Of a stretch of DNA of 64,000 bases, positions 55,826 through 64,000 are shown one piece after another. The position numbers and the translations under genes were made by a program. Source of the DNA: Thiocapsa sp. KS1 (GTDB lineage Bacteria > Pseudomonadota > Gammaproteobacteria > Chromatiales > Chromatiaceae); contig NZ_LN848257.1 in NCBI RefSeq assembly GCF_001499735.1, forward strand, positions 3,524,409-3,588,408. Direction: 5' to 3'. Position 1 is the stretch's first letter, and each line of letters opens with the position of its first letter. The notes under the pieces are model-generated. The model saw only the letters and a program-made list of their open reading frames with translations, did no database searches and had not been told where the DNA came from.

Positions 55826-56136
55826 GCGAGGCTCGGCTGACGCCCCTCGGCGAGGGGCGTTATTCCTTGGACGGCGTGCTGGACTTCGCGACCGTGACCC
55901 GTGTTGCCGGCAAAGGCATCGCCTTGCTTCGACGCGATGCCCTGGTCGACATCGATCTTGCCGGTGTCGAGTCGGCGAACAGCGCCGGGCTCGCTCTCCT
56001 GTTGGAATGGCTCGACGTCGCCCGCGCGCGCGGTGCCCGTCTGGCCTATCGGAACCTGCCGGATTCGCTGGTGCGGATCGCTGCCGTGTCGAACCTCGCC
56101 GCACTCTTGCCCATGGTATCCGCCATCGATCGCTGA
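55822..56136 (+). CDS. mlaB: STAS-domain protein MlaB
   Basis: Cytoplasmic STAS subunit that stabilises MlaF. The 104 residues contain ALVDIDLAGVESANSAGLAL, with the Thr/Ser-bearing loop found in this family, and RLAYRNLPDSLVRIAAVSNL. It is the last mla gene. The ibaG (BolA) gene that usually comes next before murA is missing here. Confidence 0.9.
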   Translation: MSEARLTPLGEGRYSLDGVLDFATVTRVAGKGIALLRRDALVDIDLAGVESANSAGLALLLEWLDVARARGARLAYRNLPDSLVRIAAVSNLAALLPMVSAIDR

Positions 56137-56292
56137 GGCTCCGGCACCACGGAGTGTCTTTGCCCGGATGTCGACGCGGCTGCGCGATCCCGCCGTCGAC
56201 CACATCAACCCAACCGTTTCCGGGCCTTCATCCCCTAAGAAACGGTTCAAAGCCGAAGTAAAACATCTCGACGAGAGATTGCCTTCTCCACG

Positions 56293-56328
56293 GTTGTCGT
56301 TGTCGTAATCGAGTACGACAACGACAAC
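56293..56328. repeat. GTTGTC hairpin between mlaB and murA
   Basis: A perfect 15-bp stem (GTTGTCGTTGTCGTA / TACGACAACGACAAC) with a 6-nt loop ATCGAG, followed by one further GACAAC unit. It has the same hexamer as the array at 19555. There is no T tract. Confidence 0.85.
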
Positions 56329-56340
56329 GACAACGATTAG

Positions 56341-57663
<1,323 letters not shown>

Positions 57664-57695
57664 GGGCTACTCGCAGCCAACAGGATAGCGACATC

Positions 57696-58397
57696 ATGAG
57701 TCTCGACACGCCGCTTACCATCGCGCTCTCCAAGGGCCGGATCTTCGACGAGACCCTGCCGCTCCTGGCCCATGCCGGGATCGAGCCGGTCGACGACCCC
57801 GAGACCAGCCGCAAGCTGATCCTCGAGACCAACATGGCGCACGTGCGCTTTCTCATCATCCGCGCGAGCGACGTGCCGACCTATGTCCAGTACGGCGCCG
57901 CTGACCTGGGCGTCTCGGGCAAGGATGTCCTGCTCGAGCACGGCGGGGAGGGGCTCTACGAGCCGCTCGACCTCGGCATCGCGCGCTGTCGTCTGATGGT
58001 CGCCGGCCTGCCGGACGTGGCGGCTCCGACGACGCGCCGGCTGCGCATCGCGACCAAATATGTGAAGAGCGCCGAGCGCTACTACGCCTCCAAGGGCGAG
58101 CAGGTCGAGATCATCAAGCTCTACGGCTCGATGGAGCTGGCCCCCTTGGTCCATCTGTCCGATCGCATCGTCGATCTGGTGGAGAGCGGCAACACCTTGA
58201 AGGCCAACGGGCTGGTCCCGCTCGAGCATATCGCGGACATCAGCTCGCGCCTGGTGGTCAACAAGGCCTCCTGGAAGATGAAACATGGCGCGGTGACGTC
58301 CTTGCTGGACGCGCTGCGCGAGGCCGTCGCCGGCCGATCGACACCGACCCAATCGGCCCAAATTCAATCGGACCGGTCGCGTGGACCGGGGAGCTGA
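57696..58397 (+). CDS. hisG: ATP phosphoribosyltransferase, short form
   Basis: First enzyme of histidine synthesis. The 233 residues are the short HisG-S type without the C-terminal regulatory domain. It therefore needs HisZ, which is not in the window. Signatures include [29 protein letters not shown] and the PRPP-binding stretch [17 protein letters not shown] polar tail of about 20 residues is unusual. Confidence 0.95.
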   Translation: MSLDTPLTIALSKGRIFDETLPLLAHAGIEPVDDPETSRKLILETNMAHVRFLIIRASDVPTYVQYGAADLGVSGKDVLLEHGGEGLYEPLDLGIARCRLMVAGLPDVAAPTTRRLRIATKYVKSAERYYASKGEQVEIIKLYGSMELAPLVHLSDRIVDLVESGNTLKANGLVPLEHIADISSRLVVNKASWKMKHGAVTSLLDALREAVAGRSTPTQSAQIQSDRSRGPGS

Positions 58398-58403
58398 GCA
58401 GCC

Positions 58404-59732
58404 GTGAGCATCATCAGACGTCTCTCGACGACCGACCCTGACTTCCAGGCCGACTTGGACGGCCTGCTTGCCTGGGATTCGGTCTCGGACGACCGGGTCC
58501 AGCAGACGGTCGCCGAGATCATCCGCGACCTGCGCACGCGCGGCGATGCGGCGCTGCTCGACTACACAACGCGTTTCGACCGCTGGACACCCGCCTGCGC
58601 CGCCGATCTGGAGATCCCACGGGCGCAATTGGAAGCGGCATGGGGACGGATCCCGGCGGCGCAACGCGAGGCCCTGCAGACGGCCGCCGCGCGGATCCGC
58701 GCCTATGCCGAGCACCAAAGGCTCGAGAGCTGGAGCTATACCGAGGCGGACGGGACGCTGCTGGGTCAGCAGGTCACGCCCCTGGATCGTGTCGGGCTGT
58801 ACGTGCCCGGCGGCAAGGCGGCCTATCCCTCCTCGGTCCTGATGAATGCCATCCCGGCCAAGGTCGCCGGCGTCGGCGAGCTCATCATGGTGGTGCCCAC
58901 GCCCGACGGGGAGCTCAACGAGCTGGTGCTAGCCGCAGCCCATATCGCCGGAACGGATCGCGCCTTCGCCGTCGGCGGGGCACAGGCGGTCGCCGCGCTC
59001 GCCTTCGGGACCGAGACCATCCCGGCAGTCGACAAGATTGTCGGGCCCGGCAACATCTATGTCGCCACGGCCAAACGCGCGGTGTTCGGGCAGGTCGGCA
59101 TCGACATGGTCGCCGGTCCCTCCGAGATCCTGGTCGTCTGCGACGGCGGGACGGATCCGGACTGGATCGCCATGGACCTCTTCTCGCAGGCCGAGCATGA
59201 CGAGGACGCCCAATCCATCCTGGTGAGCTGGGATGCGGGCTTCCTGGATCGGGTCGCCGCGAGTGTCGAGCGGCTGCTGCCGACCATGGAGCGCGAGACC
59301 ATCATCGCGACGGCCCTGCGCGGACGCGGGGCCATGATCCAGGCGCGCGACCTGGAGGAGGCCATCGCCGTCGCCAACCGGATCGCGCCCGAGCATCTGG
59401 AGCTGTCGGTCGAGGACCCGCAGGCCATCGTGGGCCGCATCCGCCACGCGGGCGCCATCTTCATGGGGCGCTACACCGCCGAGGCGGTCGGCGACTATTG
59501 CGCCGGGCCGAACCATGTCTTGCCGACCTCGCGCACGGCGCGCTTTTCATCCCCGCTGGGTGTCTACGACTTCCAGAAGCGTTCGAGCCTGATTATGGCC
59601 TCGGCTGCCGGGGCGGCGCAGTTGGCCAAGACCGCCTCGGTGTTGGCTAGAGGGGAGGGGCTCACCGCACATGCACGCTCGGCCGAATATCGCGGCGAGG
59701 CGCAGTCACCGGCCGAGCCTGGTTCAGCCTAG
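58404..59732 (+). CDS. hisD: Histidinol dehydrogenase
   Basis: Zn-dependent, NAD-linked oxidation of histidinol to histidine. The protein has 442 residues. The conserved segments are [60 protein letters not shown] (Zn ligands Gln and His) and [20 protein letters not shown]. It starts 6 bp after hisG. Confidence 0.97.
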   Translation: MSIIRRLSTTDPDFQADLDGLLAWDSVSDDRVQQTVAEIIRDLRTRGDAALLDYTTRFDRWTPACAADLEIPRAQLEAAWGRIPAAQREALQTAAARIRAYAEHQRLESWSYTEADGTLLGQQVTPLDRVGLYVPGGKAAYPSSVLMNAIPAKVAGVGELIMVVPTPDGELNELVLAAAHIAGTDRAFAVGGAQAVAALAFGTETIPAVDKIVGPGNIYVATAKRAVFGQVGIDMVAGPSEILVVCDGGTDPDWIAMDLFSQAEHDEDAQSILVSWDAGFLDRVAASVERLLPTMERETIIATALRGRGAMIQARDLEEAIAVANRIAPEHLELSVEDPQAIVGRIRHAGAIFMGRYTAEAVGDYCAGPNHVLPTSRTARFSSPLGVYDFQKRSSLIMASAAGAAQLAKTASVLARGEGLTAHARSAEYRGEAQSPAEPGSA

Positions 59733-59777
59733 TGGAGCAGTGCAGAGGAGATTCCGAGACCGTCCGAGTTCATCCTC

Positions 59778-59808
59778 GTTGTCGTAATCGTGGTCGTATC
59801 GACAACGA
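59778..59808. repeat. GTTGTC hairpin between hisD and hisC
   Basis: CGTTGTCG and CGACAACG arms (8 bp) around a 15-nt loop, followed by one more ACAACG unit. It is the third member of the hexamer hairpin group and interrupts the hisD-hisC operon. Confidence 0.75.
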
Positions 59809-59864
59809 CAACGAACGATCTCGACACATGTGCCGCGCTGCACTAGGACTTTCGCGAGACGCCC

Positions 59865-60941
59865 ATGCATGACCTGATCAGCCAGCTCATTCGTCCCGAT
59901 ATCCGTGCCTTGACGGCTTACCACATCCCGGACCCCGCGGGACTGGTGAAGCTCGATGCCATGGAGAACCCCTACGGTTGGCCCGAGGCACTCAAGGCCG
60001 AGTGGCTCGAGGTCCTGCGCGAGCTCGCCCTGAACCGCTATCCGGACCCGCAGGGCTCGGCAGTCCAGGCGGCCTTGCGCGAGGCGATGGGCATCACGTC
60101 GGACATGGGGTTGCTCCTGGGCAACGGCTCGGACGAGCTGATCCAGATGCTCGCCGTCGCCGTCGCCCAGCCCGGACGCAAGGTCCTGTCGCTCGACCCG
60201 GGCTTCGTCATGTACCGCATGATTGCCCGCTTTGCCGGCATGGACTATGTCGGCGTGCCCCTGCGCCCGGACGACTTCTCGATCGATCTGCCGGCGACGC
60301 TCGATGCCATCCAGCGCGAGCAGCCGGCATTGGTCTATCTGGCCTATCCGAACAACCCGACCGGCAATCGCTTCGATGCCGACGATATGGTACGCATCAT
60401 CGAGGCGGCGCCCGGTCTGGTCATCGTCGACGAGGCCTATGCCCCCTTCACCGATTGCAGCTTCCTGGGTCTCCTCGGCGACTGGCAGAACCTCCTGGTC
60501 ATGCGCACGGTCTCGAAGATGGGGTTGGCGGGGATCCGGCTGGGTTATCTGGTCGGTCCGCACGCCTGGCTCGAGCAGATCGACAAGGTGCGCCTGCCGT
60601 ACAACATCAACGTCTTGACTCAGGCATCGGCGGTCTTCGCACTGAAGTACAAGCCGCTCCTCGACGAGCAGGCACGGATGATTCGGGCGGAACGTCAACG
60701 TCTCCAGACCGCGCTCACGACCCTGAACGGCGTCCACGCCTATCCGAGCGAGGCCAATTTCATCCTGATGCGTGTCGCAGAGGGTCGCGCCGACGCCATC
60801 TTCAAGGGCCTGAAGGATCAGGGTATCTTGATCAAGAACCTCAACGGCGCGTACCCCATGCTGGATGAATGTCTGCGGGTGACGGTCGGTCGGGCCGAGG
60901 AGAACGCGGCCTTTCTGAGTGCTCTGAGCCGACTCTTGTAG
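59865..60941 (+). CDS. hisC: Histidinol-phosphate aminotransferase
   Basis: PLP aminotransferase of histidine synthesis. The 358 residues show KLDAMENPYGWPEALKAEWL, the PLP contact NGSDELIQML, YPNNPTGNRF, VIVDEAYAPF, and the PLP lysine in MRTVSKMGLAGIRLGYLVG. It is separated from hisD by a 132-bp gap that contains a hexamer hairpin. Confidence 0.96.
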   Translation: MHDLISQLIRPDIRALTAYHIPDPAGLVKLDAMENPYGWPEALKAEWLEVLRELALNRYPDPQGSAVQAALREAMGITSDMGLLLGNGSDELIQMLAVAVAQPGRKVLSLDPGFVMYRMIARFAGMDYVGVPLRPDDFSIDLPATLDAIQREQPALVYLAYPNNPTGNRFDADDMVRIIEAAPGLVIVDEAYAPFTDCSFLGLLGDWQNLLVMRTVSKMGLAGIRLGYLVGPHAWLEQIDKVRLPYNINVLTQASAVFALKYKPLLDEQARMIRAERQRLQTALTTLNGVHAYPSEANFILMRVAEGRADAIFKGLKDQGILIKNLNGAYPMLDECLRVTVGRAEENAAFLSALSRLL

Positions 60942-60986
60942 CCTGACGACTCCGGCGGTGCAGCATCTCCGAACGGGACAAGGTCG

Positions 60987-61583
60987 ATGACGCTGAAGAC
61001 CCAACCGCAGTATGGATTCGAGGACTACCTCGCTGCCGAGCGCGCGGGTTGCGACGTCAAGCATGAGTACGTGAACGGCGAGGTGTTCGCCATGACGGGC
61101 GCCTCATTCACTCACAACCTGATCGTGCTCAATCTGGGAAGCGAGCTGCGCGCTCGCCTGAAGGGCACACCCTGTCACGTGTTGCCGAGCGACATGCGGG
61201 TTCGTATCGAGGCGGCGAACGCCGGGAAGTATCCGGATCTGGTTGCCCTGTGCGAAGCGCCTCGTTTCCATGACGATCGACAGGATGTGCTGTTGAACCC
61301 GGCGCTGATTGTCGAGGTGCTTTCCGCATCGACCGAGGCCTACGATCGCGGCGGCAAATTCGCGACTTACCGCCGACTGCCGAGCCTCGAAGAATATGTC
61401 CTGGTCAGCCAGCACCGGCCCCTGGTCGAAGTCTTTACCCGCCAGCCCGATGGCCGCTGGATCCTGAGCGAGACCGAGGGTCTGGATGCGGAGGTGGCGT
61501 TCGCCTCTCTCGGGTGCCGGGTCGCGATGCGGGAGATCTACGATAAGGTGGATTTCGAGCAGGGGGAGCGTGGAGAAGACTGA
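60987..61583 (+). CDS. Uma2-family (DUF820) putative endonuclease
   Basis: A 198-residue protein of the Uma2 family, a PD-(D/E)xK-like nuclease fold. Conserved points are EYVNGEVFAMTGAS, SHNLI-like FTHNLIVLNL, the acidic motif YPDLVALCE, and LIVEVLSASTEAYDRGGKF. The family is most abundant in cyanobacteria and other phototrophs and is prone to transfer. Its biological role is unclear. It follows hisC by 45 bp. Confidence 0.88.
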   Translation: MTLKTQPQYGFEDYLAAERAGCDVKHEYVNGEVFAMTGASFTHNLIVLNLGSELRARLKGTPCHVLPSDMRVRIEAANAGKYPDLVALCEAPRFHDDRQDVLLNPALIVEVLSASTEAYDRGGKFATYRRLPSLEEYVLVSQHRPLVEVFTRQPDGRWILSETEGLDAEVAFASLGCRVAMREIYDKVDFEQGERGED

Positions 61584-61668
61584 CCGCCGTGGTCACCCCC
61601 GGCCGTCACTCCCCGTGAGTCTTGAACGCTTCGAAGCGAATAGACGACGATGGATCGTCAGTCCTCGC

Positions 61669-62169
61669 TTACGGGGCCGCATCCGTGATTCGAATCGGAT
61701 CGCCTGGACTGAGCCCCAACTCGGCGGCGCGCCCCGCCCGCAGCTCGAGCACCTGATCGACCGCTCGCTTGAAGGGACCGTAGCTCGGACAGGACGCCTC
61801 GAGGCAGGGCGGTACCTGCTCGGCCAATGCCACGACCTGGCCTTCGTACATGAAGACGAGGTCGAGCGGGACCGGCACGTTCTTCATCCACATCCGGATC
61901 GGACGCGATGGATCGGCGGGGAAGAGCATCCCGCGATCCTCCGCAAGGGTCGGTCTGAACATGAGTCCCCGTGCGCGCTCCTGCGGCGTACGTGCGACCT
62001 CCAAGAGAATGGTTTCCGAGCCCACCTCGGCCTTGGCCGAGATCGGCAGGTATTGGGGCTCGGTCGCCGGGGCATCGCCCATCGCGATGTTCATGGACAA
62101 CCAGAGTGCCGCAGTGGCGGCCGGGACGATGAGAATCAGGCTTCTCACTCGGTCGATCATGGGGGGCAT
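61669..62169 (-). CDS. DUF192 family exported protein
   Basis: A 166-residue protein with an N-terminal membrane or signal segment (SLILIVPAATAALWLSMNIA) followed by a DUF192 domain: EVARTPQERARGLMFRPTL, GMLFPADPSRPIRMWMKNV, PLDLVFMYEG and VLELRAGRAAELGLSPGD. The family is of unknown function and small. The start could also be three codons downstream at the second Met. Confidence 0.9.
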   Translation of the reverse strand: MPPMIDRVRSLILIVPAATAALWLSMNIAMGDAPATEPQYLPISAKAEVGSETILLEVARTPQERARGLMFRPTLAEDRGMLFPADPSRPIRMWMKNVPVPLDLVFMYEGQVVALAEQVPPCLEASCPSYGPFKRAVDQVLELRAGRAAELGLSPGDPIRITDAAP

Positions 62170-62213
62170 CCAGGTTGCGTGATATCGGGAATCACCTATC
62201 TTTCAGTCAGCCA

Positions 62214-62858
62214 ATGTATCAAGGTCGCTCTTTCGGTTCCATTATCGCGGGGTTGCTGCTCATGCTTGTCATCCTCAATCCATCCCTCGCGGACGAGGGT
62301 CTGATCGATGATTTCTCACGCCCGGACGGACTCTCGGCGCTGGGTACGCCTTGGCGTGCCGTGACCGATCAGGTGATGGGCGGGCGCTCGGAGGGGGCCA
62401 TCGTGCGCCGAGTGCTCGACGGGCGGCAGGCGCTTTGTCTAACCGGGGAGGTCAGCCTGGCGAACAACGGCGGTTTCGTACAGGCGATGTTGGACCTGAC
62501 ACCGCCGGGCGGTCCCGAGACCGGGTTGGATGCGAGCGCGTTCGACGGGGTTCGGCTCCTGGTGCACGGCAACCGCGAGGTCTACAACCTCCATCTCAAA
62601 TCCACGGCGACCCTTTTGCCGTGGCAATCCTATCGTGCCACCTTCGTCGCCGGCCCCGAGTGGCGCGAGGTACATCTGCCCTTCGATGCCTTCGAGCCGT
62701 ATCGTCTGGTCCAGTGGCTCGATACCCGTCGACTGACCAAGCTCGGGGTCCTCGGCATCGGTCGCGTGTTTCACGCCGATGTCTGTATCGCCGAGGTCGG
62801 CTTCTATCGCGAGACGGATGGATCCCGACGACCTGCCTCGGGGAGTCCGTCTCGGTGA
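62214..62858 (+). CDS. CIA30 family exported protein
   Basis: A protein of about 214 residues with an N-terminal hydrophobic signal (SIIAGLLLMLVILNPSLA) and a CIA30-like beta-sandwich: WRAVTDQVMGGRSEGAIVRR, NGGFVQAML, GVRLLVHGN and YNLHLKS. The bacterial members are carbohydrate-binding-like proteins of unknown role. ATG 62214 is preferred because a signal peptide follows. TTG 62175 is an alternative. The 3' end overlaps the convergent gene by 55 bp. Confidence 0.82.
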   Translation: MYQGRSFGSIIAGLLLMLVILNPSLADEGLIDDFSRPDGLSALGTPWRAVTDQVMGGRSEGAIVRRVLDGRQALCLTGEVSLANNGGFVQAMLDLTPPGGPETGLDASAFDGVRLLVHGNREVYNLHLKSTATLLPWQSYRATFVAGPEWREVHLPFDAFEPYRLVQWLDTRRLTKLGVLGIGRVFHADVCIAEVGFYRETDGSRRPASGSPSR

Positions 62859-63922
62859 ACCTGTTCGGACTCCCAGGCGTTTCCGGGCAAGGGCCGGGGT
62901 AACGGCGGGATCTTCAGGTTCGGCGACTCGTGTCGCGAGACGAGGATCATGACCAGAAGCGCAGGCATCAGGAACGACAGAAGGCGCAGCGGCGAGCCCT
63001 CGGGGGCACCGAACATCAGGATCGCCGGACCGATCACCAGGAGGCTGGCGACTGCCATGAGTCCGAGCGTCCTTCTCGCCGACGCGGACCAGCGCTGCCG
63101 CAGCCAGGTGCGGTGAAAGTCGGCGGGCTGGGCGCCGAATGTCGCGACAAGATGCTCCAACGTCCGCGCGAGCTTGGCCTCGACATCCGGGGTGCGTGCC
63201 GGCTCGGCAGCGGGGATGCGCAGATGGGCCCGCCAGCCTCTGTCGATCGGACGTAACGACCGCCACGCCCACCCCAAGACCGCCAGCAGATCCTCCGGTG
63301 GATTGATCGTCCGCTGCGGGGTCGGAAGGAGCCGGATCTCGGCAGGCATCCCATGCCCGACCTGTGCGTCGAGATCGACCCCGATCCCGTCGAGGTCCGT
63401 CGAGGCGCGTAGGAGGACGAGACGCGCCTTCCCGTTCGAGCCGCCATCGGTGTCCGGGTCGGTCTCGACCCGATAGCTGCACGCCACGCAAACGCCGCCG
63501 AGCGTCGGGAACTGACGTCTCGGATCCACCGCATCGACCCGCTCGATCAGGAGCTTCGGGTCAGGCCCGTCGCTGCGCAGGATCGCGACGCGTCCCGCCG
63601 CGTCGGTCAGCGTCCGAGTCAGTCGGAAGTGCTGTCGGCCCGGATTTTCGAGGACGAGGGTCTCCGTGAGTGCGCCCGGATGATCCGGCGTGCCCGAATG
63701 TTCGGTTGGTTTGAAGTGGATACGGCGCACCAGCCGGTCGCTCCCGGCGAGATCGACATGCCGCCCCCGACGCGTGAAGGGCTCCGCAAGGGCCAGGATC
63801 TCATGATGCGTGAGCGGGATTCTCGGCTGACGCCGGGCATCCTCGGTGCGTTCGGGCTTCGGTGGCTTGTCCCGCTTGAGCCGCGGCGGCCAAAGCGGAC
63901 GCATCGGCCTGGGCGCGTACAT
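62804..63922 (-). CDS. Hypothetical membrane-anchored protein
   Basis: A 372-residue protein not recognised. A basic Pro/Arg-rich N terminus is followed by a soluble region with a cysteine pair (GGVCVACSYRVE) and a C-terminal helical hairpin of two membrane segments (LGLMAVASLLVIGPAILMFG and LLSFLMPALLVMILV). The start codon is 2 bp from the arm of an inverted-arm element. The end overlaps the CIA30 gene. No function can be proposed. Confidence 0.72.
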   Translation of the reverse strand: MYAPRPMRPLWPPRLKRDKPPKPERTEDARRQPRIPLTHHEILALAEPFTRRGRHVDLAGSDRLVRRIHFKPTEHSGTPDHPGALTETLVLENPGRQHFRLTRTLTDAAGRVAILRSDGPDPKLLIERVDAVDPRRQFPTLGGVCVACSYRVETDPDTDGGSNGKARLVLLRASTDLDGIGVDLDAQVGHGMPAEIRLLPTPQRTINPPEDLLAVLGWAWRSLRPIDRGWRAHLRIPAAEPARTPDVEAKLARTLEHLVATFGAQPADFHRTWLRQRWSASARRTLGLMAVASLLVIGPAILMFGAPEGSPLRLLSFLMPALLVMILVSRHESPNLKIPPLPRPLPGNAWESEQVHRDGLPEAGRRDPSVSR

Positions 63923-63924
63923 GG

Positions 63925-64000
63925 CTAAACCGCGTCCCGAGCGAACCTTGAGCTCGCGTCTGGAACTACCGTCGGGTGGATGCCGTGAGATCCGAGTCGG
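63925..64000. repeat. Inverted-arm element, cut by the window end
   Basis: The left arm CTAAACCGCGTC followed by CCGAGCGAAC, similar to other copies. With a family length near 87 bp, the second arm should lie at about 64000-64012, just beyond the window. It would form the leader of the minus-strand membrane-protein gene. Confidence 0.7.

Overview
The window looks like chromosomal DNA of a high-GC gammaproteobacterium, most plausibly a purple sulfur bacterium (Chromatiaceae). Supporting signs are gammaproteobacterial gene orders (rpe-gph-trpE; trpGDC-crp-osmC-speD-coq7; zapA-6S RNA-fthC; ygfB-pepP-ubiH-ubiI; the kds-lpt-rpoN-hpf-ptsN block; mla-murA-his), an E. coli-type SpeD, a PPi-dependent phosphofructokinase, and an exported Gly/Tyr/Pro/Met-rich protein reminiscent of sulfur-globule envelope proteins. 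The taxonomic call is inference, since no 16S or photosynthesis gene is present.

Layout. 1-3.8 kb, minus strand: mnmG-rsmG-parA-parB (parB cut by the window edge and frameshifted). 3.9-9.7 kb, plus: a MoxR-DUF58-transglutaminase operon, a CbiM-like permease and DjlA. 9.8-16.3 kb, plus: rpe, gph, trpE, a nucleotidyltransferase (MNT) gene with a stub of its HEPN partner, then trpG and trpDC. 16.6-19.4 kb: crp and coq7 (minus) around osmC and speD (plus). 19.6-24.3 kb: a GlcF-like Fe-S protein, a divergent 2Fe-2S ferredoxin, rplM (frameshifted), rpsI, tRNA-Gln and a porin. 24.5-33.4 kb: rpiA and ilvA around heptanucleotide arrays, fthC, 6S RNA, zapA, a ZapB-like gene, then ygfB (frameshifted)-pepP-ubiH-ubiI. 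33.6-41.3 kb: pfp, ppa, moaC, a hemerythrin, engB, the exported protein and a phosphohexomutase. 41.5-52.2 kb, all minus: kdsD-kdsC-lptC-lptA-lptB-rpoN-hpf-ptsN-hprK-rapZ-EIIA(Man)-ptsH-ptsI, linking LPS synthesis and export to sigma-54 and a regulatory PTS without sugar permease. 52.4-64 kb: a DUF72-like gene, mlaFEDCB, murA, hisGDC and four accessory genes.

The unusual content is between the genes. (1) At least twelve elements of about 84-90 bp share near-perfect inverted arms (consensus YTAAACCGCGTC / GACGCGGTTTAR) around unrelated cores. Their arms often supply the stop codon of the upstream gene or touch the start codon of the downstream gene, and arm changes are compensated across the stem. 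(2) Arrays of 7-bp units of the form GC(C/T)NNNN occur at three loci, from degenerate to perfect (39 and 15 copies). (3) Hexamer GTTGTC hairpins occur at three loci. (4) REP/BIME-like palindromes follow several genes. Three otherwise normal genes (parB, rplM, ygfB) each carry a one-base indel, two of them clearly in homopolymer runs, which points to sequence error more than gene decay.
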